Assembly: GCF_009829075.1 (NCBI RefSeq)
Contig: NZ_WUQZ01000008.1
Span: 1-64,000 of the forward strand
DNA length: 64,000 bases
Reading direction: 5' to 3'
Origin: Sphingobacterium composti
Lineage (GTDB): Bacteria; Bacteroidota; Bacteroidia; Sphingobacteriales; Sphingobacteriaceae
This document shows, piece by piece, positions 9,971-18,144 of the stretch. The stretch's first letter is position 1. Each line of letters starts with the position of its first letter. The notes below the pieces were generated by a model that saw only the letters and a program-made list of their open reading frames with translations, did not search any database and was not told where the DNA came from. A program made the translations under genes and the position numbers.

Positions 9971-10165
9971 TTAAATTGTTTCTCTTTTAAATGTATAGTG
10001 GAATGTCCAAGAATTACCACCGAAGGTAAGGTCTTGCACACTTACCAGTTCCCATCCTTGTCGGCCAAATTCGTTAAGAATTTTGTCTATTTCCTCTGGT
10101 TCTAATAAGGTTCCCCAAAAACCTTTTGGCTCAACTTTTACCGTTTTATATTCAAATCTTTTCAT
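9971..10165 (-). CDS. Small DUF4177-like protein
   Basis: A 64-residue protein beginning MKRFEYKTVKVEPKG and containing the diagnostic GRQGWELVSVQDL block of the DUF4177 family. The family is small, cytosolic and of unknown function, often fused to or beside membrane-stress genes. I chose the ATG at 10165, not the upstream ATG at 10237, because the family starts with this beta strand and because the ATG overlaps the TGA stop of the upstream gene by four bases, a typical coupling arrangement. It lies inside the PspA-flotillin operon. Confidence 0.75.
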   Translation of the reverse strand: MKRFEYKTVKVEPKGFWGTLLEPEEIDKILNEFGRQGWELVSVQDLTFGGNSWTFHYTFKRETI

Positions 10166-10410
10166 ACTGCTAATTTTACTGGATAATGATTTCGTATTAT
10201 TAATATGTAGACTAATGTGCCAATGAAGGGCGCACAAAGTATCAAAAGTATTATCAATATCTTGTCTGTAGTCTTATGTGAAAAATCTCGTTTGTGCAAA
10301 TCCCATAGTGCTCCACCAGCCATAATTAATGGAATCAATACAATGAAACTCATAATGACGAGCATAAACATTTCGGCTGTTCCGATATTTATAAATACTA
10401 AATTATTCAT
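10162..10410 (-). CDS. Small two-helix membrane protein, PLDc_N-like
   Basis: An 82-residue protein with two strongly hydrophobic segments (about residues 12-36 and 48-72). The link between them reads ALWDLHKRDF and the second helix reads CAPFIGTLVYILI. The order WD-helix-PFIG-YI matches the phospholipase D N-terminal membrane anchor (PLDc_N), which often occurs as a stand-alone small membrane protein. There is no phospholipase domain. It lies 2 bases from the end of the PspA gene, so the two are very probably co-translated. It resembles in role the small membrane partners of PspA (PspB, PspC, LiaI), but that is inference. Confidence 0.7.
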   Translation of the reverse strand: MNNLVFINIGTAEMFMLVIMSFIVLIPLIMAGGALWDLHKRDFSHKTTDKILIILLILCAPFIGTLVYILIIRNHYPVKLAV

Positions 10411-10412
10411 CT

Positions 10413-11108
10413 TTAAGTGTTGTTAATTTTACGCTTTAATGCTTCTAATTCTTCGTTGGTTGTATCCGATTTGCTGAGCAAATAGTCAATTTCTTTCTCT
10501 GTATGCTGCTGACTGTATCCTTCCAATGCCTCATTATACGCTTCTTGATGTTCCAATTTGGTCTTCATCTTTTCCAGAAGCTCAATTGTGCTGTTGTTGT
10601 CTATATTGGCCATTTGTCTATTTGCAAATTCAGAAGCTTTATTTATTAATTGTTTCGCTTTCAACGTACTTAACTCTTTTTCCCACTTTGCAATATTGAA
10701 CTTTAATATATCAATTTTACTGTTAAGTAAATTGTTTTTTTTAGAATATATTGTCGTTTCGTTTGTGATTTCTGCTGCCTCAGAGGTTAATTTTTTCTTA
10801 ATATTCAGTGCTTCCAATGCAAGTTGATCTGCTTTTGCTGAGTCAATTTCTTGTTGATGGGCTTTCTGTAATAACAACATGGCTTTATCTTCATAATTTG
10901 CTGCATCATTCAACTTATTTTTAGCAAGAATCTCCCTTCGTATTAAATGCGCCCTATTCGTTATATAAGCTTCTGTCAATTCTGATAGCTGTTGTTTCAT
11001 TTCTTCAATTCCTTTTTCAATCAAATGAATTGGATTTTCCATCTTATCGACCAAAGCATGAATTTCTGCTTGTCCGATTTTTAAAAGTCTTTTAAAAATA
11101 TTCATCAC
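10413..11108 (-). CDS. PspA/IM30 (ESCRT-III-like) membrane-stress protein
   Basis: A 231-residue all-helical protein starting with an amphipathic helix (MMNIFKRLLKIGQAEIHALVDKM) followed by NPIHLIEKGIEEMKQQL. This is the characteristic PspA/IM30 start, in which a helix is followed by a conserved Pro and an E-xx-I-EEM helix. The rest is long coiled coil (about residues 30-190) with a short C-terminal helix. PspA proteins polymerise on stressed inner membranes and belong to the ESCRT-III superfamily. It lies 5 bases from the upstream gene. A second Met directly follows the first and could be the start. Among PspA paralogues it is closest in context to E. coli YjfJ. Confidence 0.85.
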   Translation of the reverse strand: MMNIFKRLLKIGQAEIHALVDKMENPIHLIEKGIEEMKQQLSELTEAYITNRAHLIRREILAKNKLNDAANYEDKAMLLLQKAHQQEIDSAKADQLALEALNIKKKLTSEAAEITNETTIYSKKNNLLNSKIDILKFNIAKWEKELSTLKAKQLINKASEFANRQMANIDNNSTIELLEKMKTKLEHQEAYNEALEGYSQQHTEKEIDYLLSKSDTTNEELEALKRKINNT

Positions 11109-11113
11109 ACGAT

Positions 11114-11503
11114 TTATTTCTTTGAAAATTGTATAAGTTGTTCCTTGTATTCACCTAGCAATAAAGAAAGCGAATTAATAGCCGCATCAAATTCATTTTG
11201 ATCCAGGTTGTGCAATTGTAAAGTGTACCTAAAAATCACACGCTTCCCATCTTCCGTAAGTGCAAATGCTCCATGAATGATATCTCTATTTTTAATCAAG
11301 AGCGATTTGAAAATATGCAAGTTGTCCGAATGCAACGAAAATAGATGTTGTTCGAAAATGATTATCGGAGGTGTAACACCAATAATCAGATTCTTAATGC
11401 CATCAAAATTGTTTTCAATCAGAAAAAAACCTTCATTCTCATTCTTGCTGATAATGGTGTAATCCAAATCGAGAATAAATTTTTCAACAGTTTTGAAGTT
11501 CAT
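11114..11503 (-). CDS. YbjN/DUF2170-like small protein, first gene of the PspA operon
   Basis: A 129-residue soluble protein with an alpha-beta pattern (FIIDL-type strands, GFFLIENNF, NLIIGVTPPIIIF) and a final helix. The size and strand order resemble the YbjN/type III chaperone-like fold; in E. coli the equivalent place before the pspA paralogue yjfJ is held by yjfI (DUF2170). I did not find a decisive motif, so family membership is inference from size, secondary-structure pattern and gene order. It is the promoter-proximal gene, 93 bases from the divergent XRE regulator, and probably binds another product of the operon. Confidence 0.55.
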   Translation of the reverse strand: MNFKTVEKFILDLDYTIISKNENEGFFLIENNFDGIKNLIIGVTPPIIIFEQHLFSLHSDNLHIFKSLLIKNRDIIHGAFALTEDGKRVIFRYTLQLHNLDQNEFDAAINSLSLLLGEYKEQLIQFSKK

Positions 11504-11541
11504 TGGCTAATTTTTTTATATATTTGCTTATAATGTTAGCA

Positions 11542-11573
11542 TAAAGATAGTGAATGCAAAATATTTTTGCAAA
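11542..11573 (-). promoter_or_regulatory. Predicted promoter of the YbjN-PspA-flotillin operon
   Basis: On the minus strand a TTTG (11570-11573) is followed after 20 bases by TATCTTTA (11542-11549), one mismatch from the Bacteroidota -7 consensus TAnnTTTG with near-standard spacing. Transcription would begin near 11536, about 33 bases before the ATG at 11503. The palindrome at 11555-11571 lies between the two elements. Confidence 0.5.
11555..11571. promoter_or_regulatory. Perfect palindrome, candidate operator 1
   Basis: The sequence tgcaaaatatttttgca has two 7-base arms (tgcaaaa and ttttgca) around tat. It lies between the predicted -33 and -7 boxes of the minus-strand PspA operon. It also contains TATTTTTG (11562-11569), a perfect match to the -7 consensus for the divergent regulator gene. 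A dimeric HTH protein bound here would block both promoters. Confidence 0.6.
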
Positions 11574-11591
11574 ATAATTTTAAATTATTTT
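11571..11591. promoter_or_regulatory. Perfect palindrome, candidate operator 2
   Basis: Arms aaaataattt (11571-11580) and aaattatttt (11582-11591) are perfect complements around a single base. The site ends five bases before the ATG of the XRE gene at 11597 and shares one base with operator 1. In an AT-rich region a palindrome this long can still arise by chance, but the tandem placement favours an autoregulatory site. Confidence 0.5.
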
Positions 11592-11596
11592 TTACA

Positions 11597-12247
11597 ATGA
11601 GTCAAATTGGTAATAATATTAAGAAGCTTAGAAAGGTGAAAGGGTTAAGTCAGCAGGCTTTTGCAGAGTTATTTAACTTGACCAGAGGTAATATTTCCTC
11701 ATATGAGGAATTTCGTGCAGAGCCACGAATAGAAGTAATTTTGCAGATTGCAAAATATTTTAGCATTCCCATAGCAGAACTTCTTGAAAAGCAATTGACG
11801 GTTAATGAAATTTTAAATTTTGAGGATCACTTTGAAAAGTCAATTCAATTAGATTCAAAGACTTTAACAGAAATACCTTTTTTGAATCGGGAATATTTAC
11901 AAAAGAATTCAGCTGTTGAATTAAAAGAACTGCCTCATATACATTTTCCAATATATAATAAACACAGTATGTTGGCTGTGGAAAATTCGGATATAATTTC
12001 AAATCCTGCTGATTTTCCTTTTGAAGAAGGGACAATTCTTTTTTTTGAGCATGTAGAGATTGATATACTGCATATTCTAGATTCAAAAATTGGTTTTTAC
12101 TTAGACGGAGAAGATATGTTTTTTGGGAAATACGAAGTAGCTGACAAACAAATAAAGTTAAAACTTAACGATTGGAAGGAAGCTGTTTTTACAGAAGAAA
12201 ATAAGAAATCTTTTTGGAAGTTGTATGCAAAGTTCGCTAGGGTATAA
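11597..12247 (+). CDS. XRE-family transcriptional regulator with degenerate LexA/S24-like C-domain
   Basis: A 216-residue protein. Residues about 4-62 are a helix-turn-helix of the Cro/cI type (IKKLRKVKGLSQQAFAELF, then NLTRGNISSYEE). The C-terminal half (about 95-216) has the spacing of the S24/LexA-like sensor domain found in related regulators (ELPHIHFP, then PFEEGTILFFEHV), but the expected GDSM block reads NSDI, so autocleavage looks lost. I chose ATG 11597; a TTG at 11567 in the same frame lies inside candidate operator 1. It is divergent from the PspA-flotillin operon and is probably its regulator and its own repressor (inference). Confidence 0.8.
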   Translation: MSQIGNNIKKLRKVKGLSQQAFAELFNLTRGNISSYEEFRAEPRIEVILQIAKYFSIPIAELLEKQLTVNEILNFEDHFEKSIQLDSKTLTEIPFLNREYLQKNSAVELKELPHIHFPIYNKHSMLAVENSDIISNPADFPFEEGTILFFEHVEIDILHILDSKIGFYLDGEDMFFGKYEVADKQIKLKLNDWKEAVFTEENKKSFWKLYAKFARV

Positions 12248-12252
12248 ACCAG

Positions 12253-12281
12253 AAGCCCCATTTTGATCACAAATGGAGCTT
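12253..12281 (+). terminator. Intrinsic terminator after the XRE gene
   Basis: An 11-base stem with one mismatch (left arm aagccccattt, right arm aaatggagctt) around tgatcac is followed by a T-run. It separates the regulator gene from the convergent uvrA and may act in both directions. Confidence 0.75.
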
Positions 12282-12288
12282 TTTTGTT

Positions 12289-15132
12289 TTACTTCATCTC
12301 TTCTTTCAAGAAACGAGCGGTTTCAGAGTTTTTAACTTTGATTAACTCTTCTGGTGTACCTGCAAAAAGTAATTTTCCACCTTCGCGACCTCCTTCTGGT
12401 CCCATATCAATAATCCAATCCGCTGTTTTGATTACATCCAAATTGTGTTCAATAATTAAAACTGTATTTCCTCTGTCGACTAAACGATTTATAACTCCCA
12501 ACAACACATTAACATCTTCAAAATGCAATCCTGTGGTTGGTTCGTCAAGGATATAAAATGTATTACCAGTATCTTTTTTCGATAATTCTGTTGCTAATTT
12601 TACGCGTTGTGCTTCACCACCTGAAAGGGTAGTGGACGATTGTCCTAAAGTCAAATAGCCCAAACCTACATCTTGTAATGTTTTAATCTTGCGATAAATA
12701 GATGGAATATGTTCGAAGAAATCTACAGCTTCATTGATACTCATGTTCAATACATCCGAAATCGACTTTCCTTTGTAGCGAACTTCTAATGTTTCGCGGT
12801 TATAGCGTTTTCCATTACACGATTCACAAGGAACTTGTACATCTGGTAAGAAGTTCATTTCGATAATCTTCATTCCAGCCCCTTGACAAGTTTCACAACG
12901 TCCTCCTTTTACATTGAAAGAGAATTGTCCTGGCTTATAACCACGGATTTTAGCTTCAGGAAGTTGTACGTAAAGCGTTCTAATATCCGAAAACACACCT
13001 GTGTAGGTCGATGGATTCGAACGTGGTGTTCTTCCAATCGGACTTTGGTCTATTTCGATAACTTTATCGATATTTTTTAAGCCCTCAATGCTTTTGTGTG
13101 GCATTGGCGTTGCTTTAGCTCGGAAAAAATGTTTATTCAGAATAGGGTAGAGCGTACCTGTTATCAAACTCGATTTTCCAGAACCCGATACGCCAGTAAC
13201 TAAAATTAATTTTCCCAATGGAAAATCAACAGAAACATTTTTAAGGTTATTGCCTGTCGCGCCTTTTAGTGATAATACTTCGCCTGTACCTTTTCTGCGT
13301 TCTTTAGGTATAGCTACTTCTTTTTTACCATTCAAATAGGCTGCGGTAAGTGAATCCGCTTTTAATATATCTTTTGGAAGGCCCTCAGCGACAATTTCTC
13401 CTCCATTCACACCTGCTGCAGGTCCCATATCGATTACATAATCCGCATTTAGAATCATGTCCTTGTCGTGCTCCACAACTAATACCGAGTTTCCGATGTC
13501 TCGAAGGTTCTTCAAGGAATTAATCAAACGCTCATTATCACGTTGATGCAAACCAATACTTGGCTCATCCAAAATATACAAGACATTTACCAGTTGCGAA
13601 CCAATTTGTGTAGCTAAGCGAATACGCTGTGCTTCACCGCCAGACAATGTTTTCGAAGAACGGTTTAACGTCAGGTAGTTCAGGCCTACGTCTAATAAAA
13701 ATCCTAGACGAGTTCTGATTTCTTTCAAAATCTCAACAGCTATGGTTTTTTGACGCTCATCCATTTTGTCTTCTACATTTTCCAACCAAGTGGCTAAGAC
13801 CGAAATGTCCATAGCGGCTAATTCTGCAATGTTTTTATCGGCTATCTTAAAATGTAGTGATTCCTTACGCAATTTGTCACCATGGCAAGCTGGACACACC
13901 ACTTGCGTACGAAAGTCATCCAATGCAGGCGCATCGTCCGAATATTTACCGCTATGCTCTTCCAGCATTTTGAAGATGCCCGAAAAAGTGACTTTATATT
14001 CTCTTGCGCCATAAGACCCGTATGAAACAGTAAGTGATATAGGTTCTTCCGCACCGAAAAGCATCAAATCTATTTGTTCTTCTGTCAACTTATCGACAGG
14101 AGTCGTAAGCGAAATCTCAAATTTCTTTGCTACCGCTTTGATAATCGCACTATTCCAACTTTCTTTTAGCGATCCCAAAGGAACGATTGCACCTTTTTGA
14201 ATACTTAATTTCTTGTCTGGAATAACAATGTTTTTGTCAATCTCAAAAATATAGCCCAAACCATCACATTTGGGACATGCCCCATAAGGTGAGTTGAACG
14301 AAAATGTATTCGGTTGCGGTTCATCGTATGAAATGCCTGACTCGGCATCCATCAAATATTTACTAAAAAACTGTTCTTTCGTATTATCGCGATTTACAAT
14401 TTTGATGATGCCCTTTGCAGCTTTCATCGCTTGGAGCACCGATGTATACAAACGTTTTTTGTCGCCTTCAGAAGCCTGAAGTCTATCAATAACGATTTCG
14501 ATATCGTGGATTTTGTAGCGGTCAACCTGCATTTTTGGTTCTATGTCCAAGACGTCGCCGTCCACGCGTACTTTAGAATAGCCTTGTTTGCGAATTTGCT
14601 CAAACAATTCACGGTAATGCCCTTTACGACCTTTGACAACAGGAGCCAAAATATTAATTCCTTCGTCTTTAAATTCAGTTAAGATTTGATCTACAATCTG
14701 CTCTTCGGACATACGCTGCATTTTCTTACCCGTTGCATACGAAAATGCTTCACTTGCTCGTGCATACAGCAGACGTAAAAAGTCGTAAATTTCGGTAATT
14801 GTACCTACGGTAGAACGTGGATTTTTGTTCGTAGTTTTTTGCTCTATAGAAATAACCGGACTCAATCCTGAGATTTTGTCTACATCTGGACGTTCTAATC
14901 CACCCAAAAACTGACGACTGTAGGCAGAGAAAGTTTCCATATAACGACGTTGTCCTTCTGCATAAATGGTGTCAAAAGCCAATGATGATTTTCCCGAACC
15001 ACTCAGTCCTGTGATAACCACCAGCTCATTGCGCGGAAAAGAAACATCAATGTTTTTTAAATTGTGTACACGCGCACCATATACTTCTACTTCACTTTGA
15101 TCACCTAAATCGACTACTTTTGTTTTGGACAT
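12289..15132 (-). CDS. uvrA: Excinuclease ABC subunit A
   Basis: A 947-residue UvrA, full length for the family. This is the damage-recognition ATPase of nucleotide excision repair, working as a dimer with UvrB. It has two ABC ATPase modules. The first Walker A is GLSGSGKSS (residues 42-50) and the second reads GVSGSGKSS; both signature motifs are LSGGEAQR. Zinc-binding Cys pairs appear as [25 protein letters not shown] and [10 protein letters not shown], and the glycine-rich loop is LDEPTTGLH. It is transcribed alone, convergent with the XRE gene. A TAACTTTG box lies 27-34 bases upstream of the start. Confidence 0.98.
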   Translation of the reverse strand: MSKTKVVDLGDQSEVEVYGARVHNLKNIDVSFPRNELVVITGLSGSGKSSLAFDTIYAEGQRRYMETFSAYSRQFLGGLERPDVDKISGLSPVISIEQKTTNKNPRSTVGTITEIYDFLRLLYARASEAFSYATGKKMQRMSEEQIVDQILTEFKDEGINILAPVVKGRKGHYRELFEQIRKQGYSKVRVDGDVLDIEPKMQVDRYKIHDIEIVIDRLQASEGDKKRLYTSVLQAMKAAKGIIKIVNRDNTKEQFFSKYLMDAESGISYDEPQPNTFSFNSPYGACPKCDGLGYIFEIDKNIVIPDKKLSIQKGAIVPLGSLKESWNSAIIKAVAKKFEISLTTPVDKLTEEQIDLMLFGAEEPISLTVSYGSYGAREYKVTFSGIFKMLEEHSGKYSDDAPALDDFRTQVVCPACHGDKLRKESLHFKIADKNIAELAAMDISVLATWLENVEDKMDERQKTIAVEILKEIRTRLGFLLDVGLNYLTLNRSSKTLSGGEAQRIRLATQIGSQLVNVLYILDEPSIGLHQRDNERLINSLKNLRDIGNSVLVVEHDKDMILNADYVIDMGPAAGVNGGEIVAEGLPKDILKADSLTAAYLNGKKEVAIPKERRKGTGEVLSLKGATGNNLKNVSVDFPLGKLILVTGVSGSGKSSLITGTLYPILNKHFFRAKATPMPHKSIEGLKNIDKVIEIDQSPIGRTPRSNPSTYTGVFSDIRTLYVQLPEAKIRGYKPGQFSFNVKGGRCETCQGAGMKIIEMNFLPDVQVPCESCNGKRYNRETLEVRYKGKSISDVLNMSINEAVDFFEHIPSIYRKIKTLQDVGLGYLTLGQSSTTLSGGEAQRVKLATELSKKDTGNTFYILDEPTTGLHFEDVNVLLGVINRLVDRGNTVLIIEHNLDVIKTADWIIDMGPEGGREGGKLLFAGTPEELIKVKNSETARFLKEEMK

Positions 15133-15158
15133 ATCGAGCTAAATATTTTACGAACTTG

Positions 15159-15166
15159 CAAAGTTA
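15159..15166 (-). promoter_or_regulatory. Predicted -7 promoter box of uvrA
   Basis: Read on the minus strand the box is TAACTTTG, a full match to the Bacteroidota TAnnTTTG consensus, 27 bases upstream of the uvrA ATG. No clear -33 TTTG is present at the standard distance, so confidence is moderate. Confidence 0.45.
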
Positions 15167-15272
15167 CTCATTATTAGGCGGAATTTGAACTGATGTCTAA
15201 GGTGTTATTACTTAATATTATATTCGGATGATGGAATAGTTTTTGTAATTTACTCTGACAAACAATTAATCC

Positions 15273-16322
15273 TTGAAAAAATTAGATTTAAGTCGCCAAG
15301 AAAAAGAAACTGTAGAGCAAGCACTTGATTTTTGGAATGCAAATGGAAATTTGGATAGCCAAAAAGCGGAGGAGCTTAAAGCTACAATTGATGAGCGTAG
15401 TTTTGAGTGGAAGGTGCTTGCTCGATATGCTTTTTGGGTTGCTTTAGCGTCTTTGATTTTTTCCGTGATTTCCTTGTTTTCGGATAATGCTCTGGAAAAG
15501 TTTGTGCAGCAATTCTATGATACGCCTAATGTGATATTTTGCATTGCTTTTGCTGGATTAGCCTTTTTGTTTTACTTTTTAGGATTTAGAAATAAAAAGT
15601 TATATCCGGATAAGACTTTTTCTAATGAAACTTTAATGTTAGCAGGCTCATTTTCAACTGCTGCTTGTATTGGATTTCTAGGACAAATATTAGATCGAGA
15701 TAATCATTTTTTCAGCATCTTATTTTTTCTTTCTATTTTAATATACGGCGTGTTGTCCGTCAAGTTAAGTTCAAAGTTGATATGGGTATTTACCTTAGTT
15801 GCTCTGGGGATTTGGTTTGCAACCGAAACAGCTTACCATAGCGATTGGGGATGGAAATTCTGGGGAATGAATTATCCGTTGCGTTTCACAATTTTTGGTA
15901 TTATTCTTACCGCATGTGCTGTGTTTGTTCAACCTAGATTTTCACAATTAGAGCCATTTAAATCGACAAGTATAGTGATTGGGTTGTTGTATACGATGAT
16001 AGCACTGTGGTGCTTGTCTATCTTTGGTAATTACAGTGATTTCGAAGCGTGGTCAAAGATTAGGCAATGGGAAATATTCTATTGGGGATTGATAGCTGTA
16101 TTTTTGTCTCTAGGTTTGGCATTATATGGTTTGAAAAAACGAGATACGGTGATTCGGGATATTGGATTTGTATTCTTTTTGATAAATCTATATACACGAT
16201 TTGTGGAGTACCTTTGGGATAATATCAATCGAACAATCTTCTTCTTAATCTTAGCTATTTCCTTTTGGTTAGTAGGACGTTGGTCCGAAAAGATATGGAA
16301 AAAGCAAAGCTCTTCTACATAG
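15273..16322 (+). CDS. DUF2157 multi-pass membrane protein
   Basis: A 349-residue protein. The cytosolic N-terminus reads LSRQEKETVEQALDFW and is followed by nine or ten hydrophobic segments from about residue 55 to the end. This arrangement, a short helical head with a long hydrophobic tail beginning at YAFWVALASLIF, is that of DUF2157 membrane proteins of unknown function. The start is a TTG at 15273; no ATG in frame would keep the conserved N-terminal head. The stop codon lies inside the hairpin of the downstream terminator. It is monocistronic. Confidence 0.75.
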   Translation: MKKLDLSRQEKETVEQALDFWNANGNLDSQKAEELKATIDERSFEWKVLARYAFWVALASLIFSVISLFSDNALEKFVQQFYDTPNVIFCIAFAGLAFLFYFLGFRNKKLYPDKTFSNETLMLAGSFSTAACIGFLGQILDRDNHFFSILFFLSILIYGVLSVKLSSKLIWVFTLVALGIWFATETAYHSDWGWKFWGMNYPLRFTIFGIILTACAVFVQPRFSQLEPFKSTSIVIGLLYTMIALWCLSIFGNYSDFEAWSKIRQWEIFYWGLIAVFLSLGLALYGLKKRDTVIRDIGFVFFLINLYTRFVEYLWDNINRTIFFLILAISFWLVGRWSEKIWKKQSSST

Positions 16323-16336
16323 AAGAGCTTGCTTTT
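16303..16336. terminator. Bidirectional intrinsic terminator
   Basis: A 10-base stem aagctcttct/agaagagctt with loop acat is flanked by complementary aagc and gctttt. It overlaps the stop codon of the DUF2157 gene and abuts the stop of the convergent osmC-family gene, so it probably ends both transcripts. Confidence 0.8.
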
Positions 16337-16752
16337 TAGTTGATTTTTAGGCTGTAAGTGATGTCTACGCCTCCAGCGGCTAGCATATCGTGTACAGAAC
16401 AATATTTTTTTACAGCCAATTCTGCTGCCTTTTGTGCTTTTACTTCATCAATATTCCCTTTTAGGATGAAGTTAATATGAATTTTAGTGAAAATATTCGG
16501 GATTTCTTCTCTGCGGTCGCCAGATACTTCCACTTGAATATCTTCAATTTCTTGACGTTGCTTTTGTAGAATTGTAGTTAAGTCGAAGACGCTACATGAG
16601 CCTAATGCCATAAGAACCAATTCCATGGGTCTTACACCTTTTCCTTCACCGCCGATAGCATCAGAACCATCTATGTTAACTTTTACAGAAGACAACTCAC
16701 TAGATGCTTCAAAATGAACGGCTTTATTTATACGTTGTAATGCTACTTTCAT
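16336..16752 (-). CDS. OsmC-family peroxiredoxin-like protein
   Basis: A 138-residue OsmC/YhfA-type protein. The first conserved Cys is in LMALGSCSVFDLTTIL (residue about 52) and the second in KKYCSVHDML (about 117); in the family these two Cys residues reduce organic hydroperoxides or act in sulfur metabolism. The GEGKGVRPMELVL loop before the first Cys is typical of the YhfA-like subgroup. It is transcribed alone between two strong hairpins. Confidence 0.9.
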   Translation of the reverse strand: MKVALQRINKAVHFEASSELSSVKVNIDGSDAIGGEGKGVRPMELVLMALGSCSVFDLTTILQKQRQEIEDIQVEVSGDRREEIPNIFTKIHINFILKGNIDEVKAQKAAELAVKKYCSVHDMLAAGGVDITYSLKIN

Positions 16753-16777
16753 ATTCTTTCAATTATTCTATACTTCT

Positions 16778-16820
16778 AAAATAGTAAAAGGTCGCTGTAT
16801 TAGCGACCTTTTACTATTTT
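16778..16820. terminator. Long stem-loop terminator after the SGNH lipoprotein gene
   Basis: Two perfectly complementary 19-base arms (16778-16796 and 16802-16820) enclose a 5-base loop. The GC-richer centre is aggtcgct/agcgacct, with A/T tracts outside. It lies 18 bases beyond the end of the SGNH gene on the minus strand. Confidence 0.8.
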
Positions 16821-16837
16821 TTTAGCGATTCTATGAC

Positions 16838-18139
16838 TTAAGGCAATTTTACACCCCTAAAATCTGTAGCATCTACTTTTTCTAATTTTGTGCCATATTT
16901 CGAATTTATCGCATCGATTACAAGATTTGCCATAATCGCATTTCCCATAGGAGTCAAATGTATACCATCCAATGAGAAAGCATTTCCTGTAATGAAAGCA
17001 GAGCTTACCCCCACACCGTTGTAATTAATACCAGTTTTCAATTTAGTCAACATGGCATTGGCATCGGCAACTGCAAGGTTTTTACTATTTGCAATTTCTT
17101 TTATGATAGCATTTAATTTCCCAATATGGGTTTTGATAGCAGCTGCTTCTTCGGTATCTAATACATACTTATCTTCTATAGGTCTATCAGGGTGTAATCC
17201 ATAAGGCGCTGGTGAGCCAGTTGTGTTGCCCAATAATCCAGAACTAGAGAAAGGCAATGCAAATAAGTCATTGTCTGTCGCTGGTCGCGAAGGGTTTGTT
17301 TTTGTGGCTATGAATAAATTAGTAATAGTTTGTCCCGAAGCCGCTGATGCTGCATCCAACAATGCTTTTCGAGTGACAGTCGTGAAAAATGGAATAGTAG
17401 TTACATCAGGTATAGTTCCTACAACTCCTTTCTGTCCATTAGCAGTCAATTTTCCAATGAATTGTGTATATACAGCTCTAAAAGTTTGTTCATTCGTTAA
17501 TACAGTTGTTCCCGCTGGATTATCATTTACAGCACCATTTGTAGCGTAACCTAATACATCATTGTTGCCTAACCAGAACGAGAAAAATGTATGATTTCTG
17601 TTGTCAACAAAGTCTTGATAGCTTTTAGTTCCGACTTCAGAACTTGGTAACAGTCTTGCGAAATACATATTACCTGCACTAACTAATCCTACACCCGAAT
17701 GATCCAACCGCATACCTGGGATTCCTAAGTTATTAATCTCAGTTCCTTCGAATTTTGTAAGCACACCGTTGTTTAGAGCAGATTTATCGCTCACCCATTC
17801 TAGTTGTGGTTGACCATTCACCAAAGCTTTCAATCTATAATAGCCAGAGCCATTGGATTGTGCTTCTGAGAAGAATGGAGTGTTGAAAGTACCACCACCA
17901 TGGGTTTTCATTTTCTCAGCAACAAGATTAGGGAATGCTACATTTTGTCCTTCCAGGTACAATCCTCCATCTGCAAAACCAGCAGTTAGCGAATTGCCTA
18001 CGGCAATATATTTTGAGAAATCAACATTAGCGTTTTGAGCAGGTTGAAATTCCCTAGTTATTTCTGGTTTACATGAGGCCATCAGCGCAATGGCTGCCAA
18101 TCCACAGTATAATTTTATGTTTTTTTGAAATGTTTTCAT
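16838..18139 (-). CDS. SGNH/GDSL-hydrolase-like lipoprotein
   Basis: A 433-residue lipoprotein with a signal sequence and lipobox (ALMASC, then KPEITREF). The catalytic block I is VGNSLTAGFADGG, with Ser in the GNSL variant of GDSL. A Gly-Asn block reads FWLGNNDVLGYA, and the C-terminal Asp-xx-His is in SLDGIHLTPMGNA. These fit an SGNH esterase/lipase acting in the periplasm or at the outer membrane. I chose the ATG at 18139 because it gives the shorter, usual signal peptide; an ATG at 18151 in frame overlaps the end of the upstream FadL-type gene. The pairing with a FadL porin suggests handling of lipidic substrates (inference). Confidence 0.85.
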   Translation of the reverse strand: MKTFQKNIKLYCGLAAIALMASCKPEITREFQPAQNANVDFSKYIAVGNSLTAGFADGGLYLEGQNVAFPNLVAEKMKTHGGGTFNTPFFSEAQSNGSGYYRLKALVNGQPQLEWVSDKSALNNGVLTKFEGTEINNLGIPGMRLDHSGVGLVSAGNMYFARLLPSSEVGTKSYQDFVDNRNHTFFSFWLGNNDVLGYATNGAVNDNPAGTTVLTNEQTFRAVYTQFIGKLTANGQKGVVGTIPDVTTIPFFTTVTRKALLDAASAASGQTITNLFIATKTNPSRPATDNDLFALPFSSSGLLGNTTGSPAPYGLHPDRPIEDKYVLDTEEAAAIKTHIGKLNAIIKEIANSKNLAVADANAMLTKLKTGINYNGVGVSSAFITGNAFSLDGIHLTPMGNAIMANLVIDAINSKYGTKLEKVDATDFRGVKLP

Positions 18140-18144
18140 CGTGA

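Noticed and set aside
11567..11596. Extended TTG start of the XRE regulator
   Set aside because: The extension lies within a palindrome and -7-like box and adds residues not expected before the HTH; ATG 11597 is preferred.
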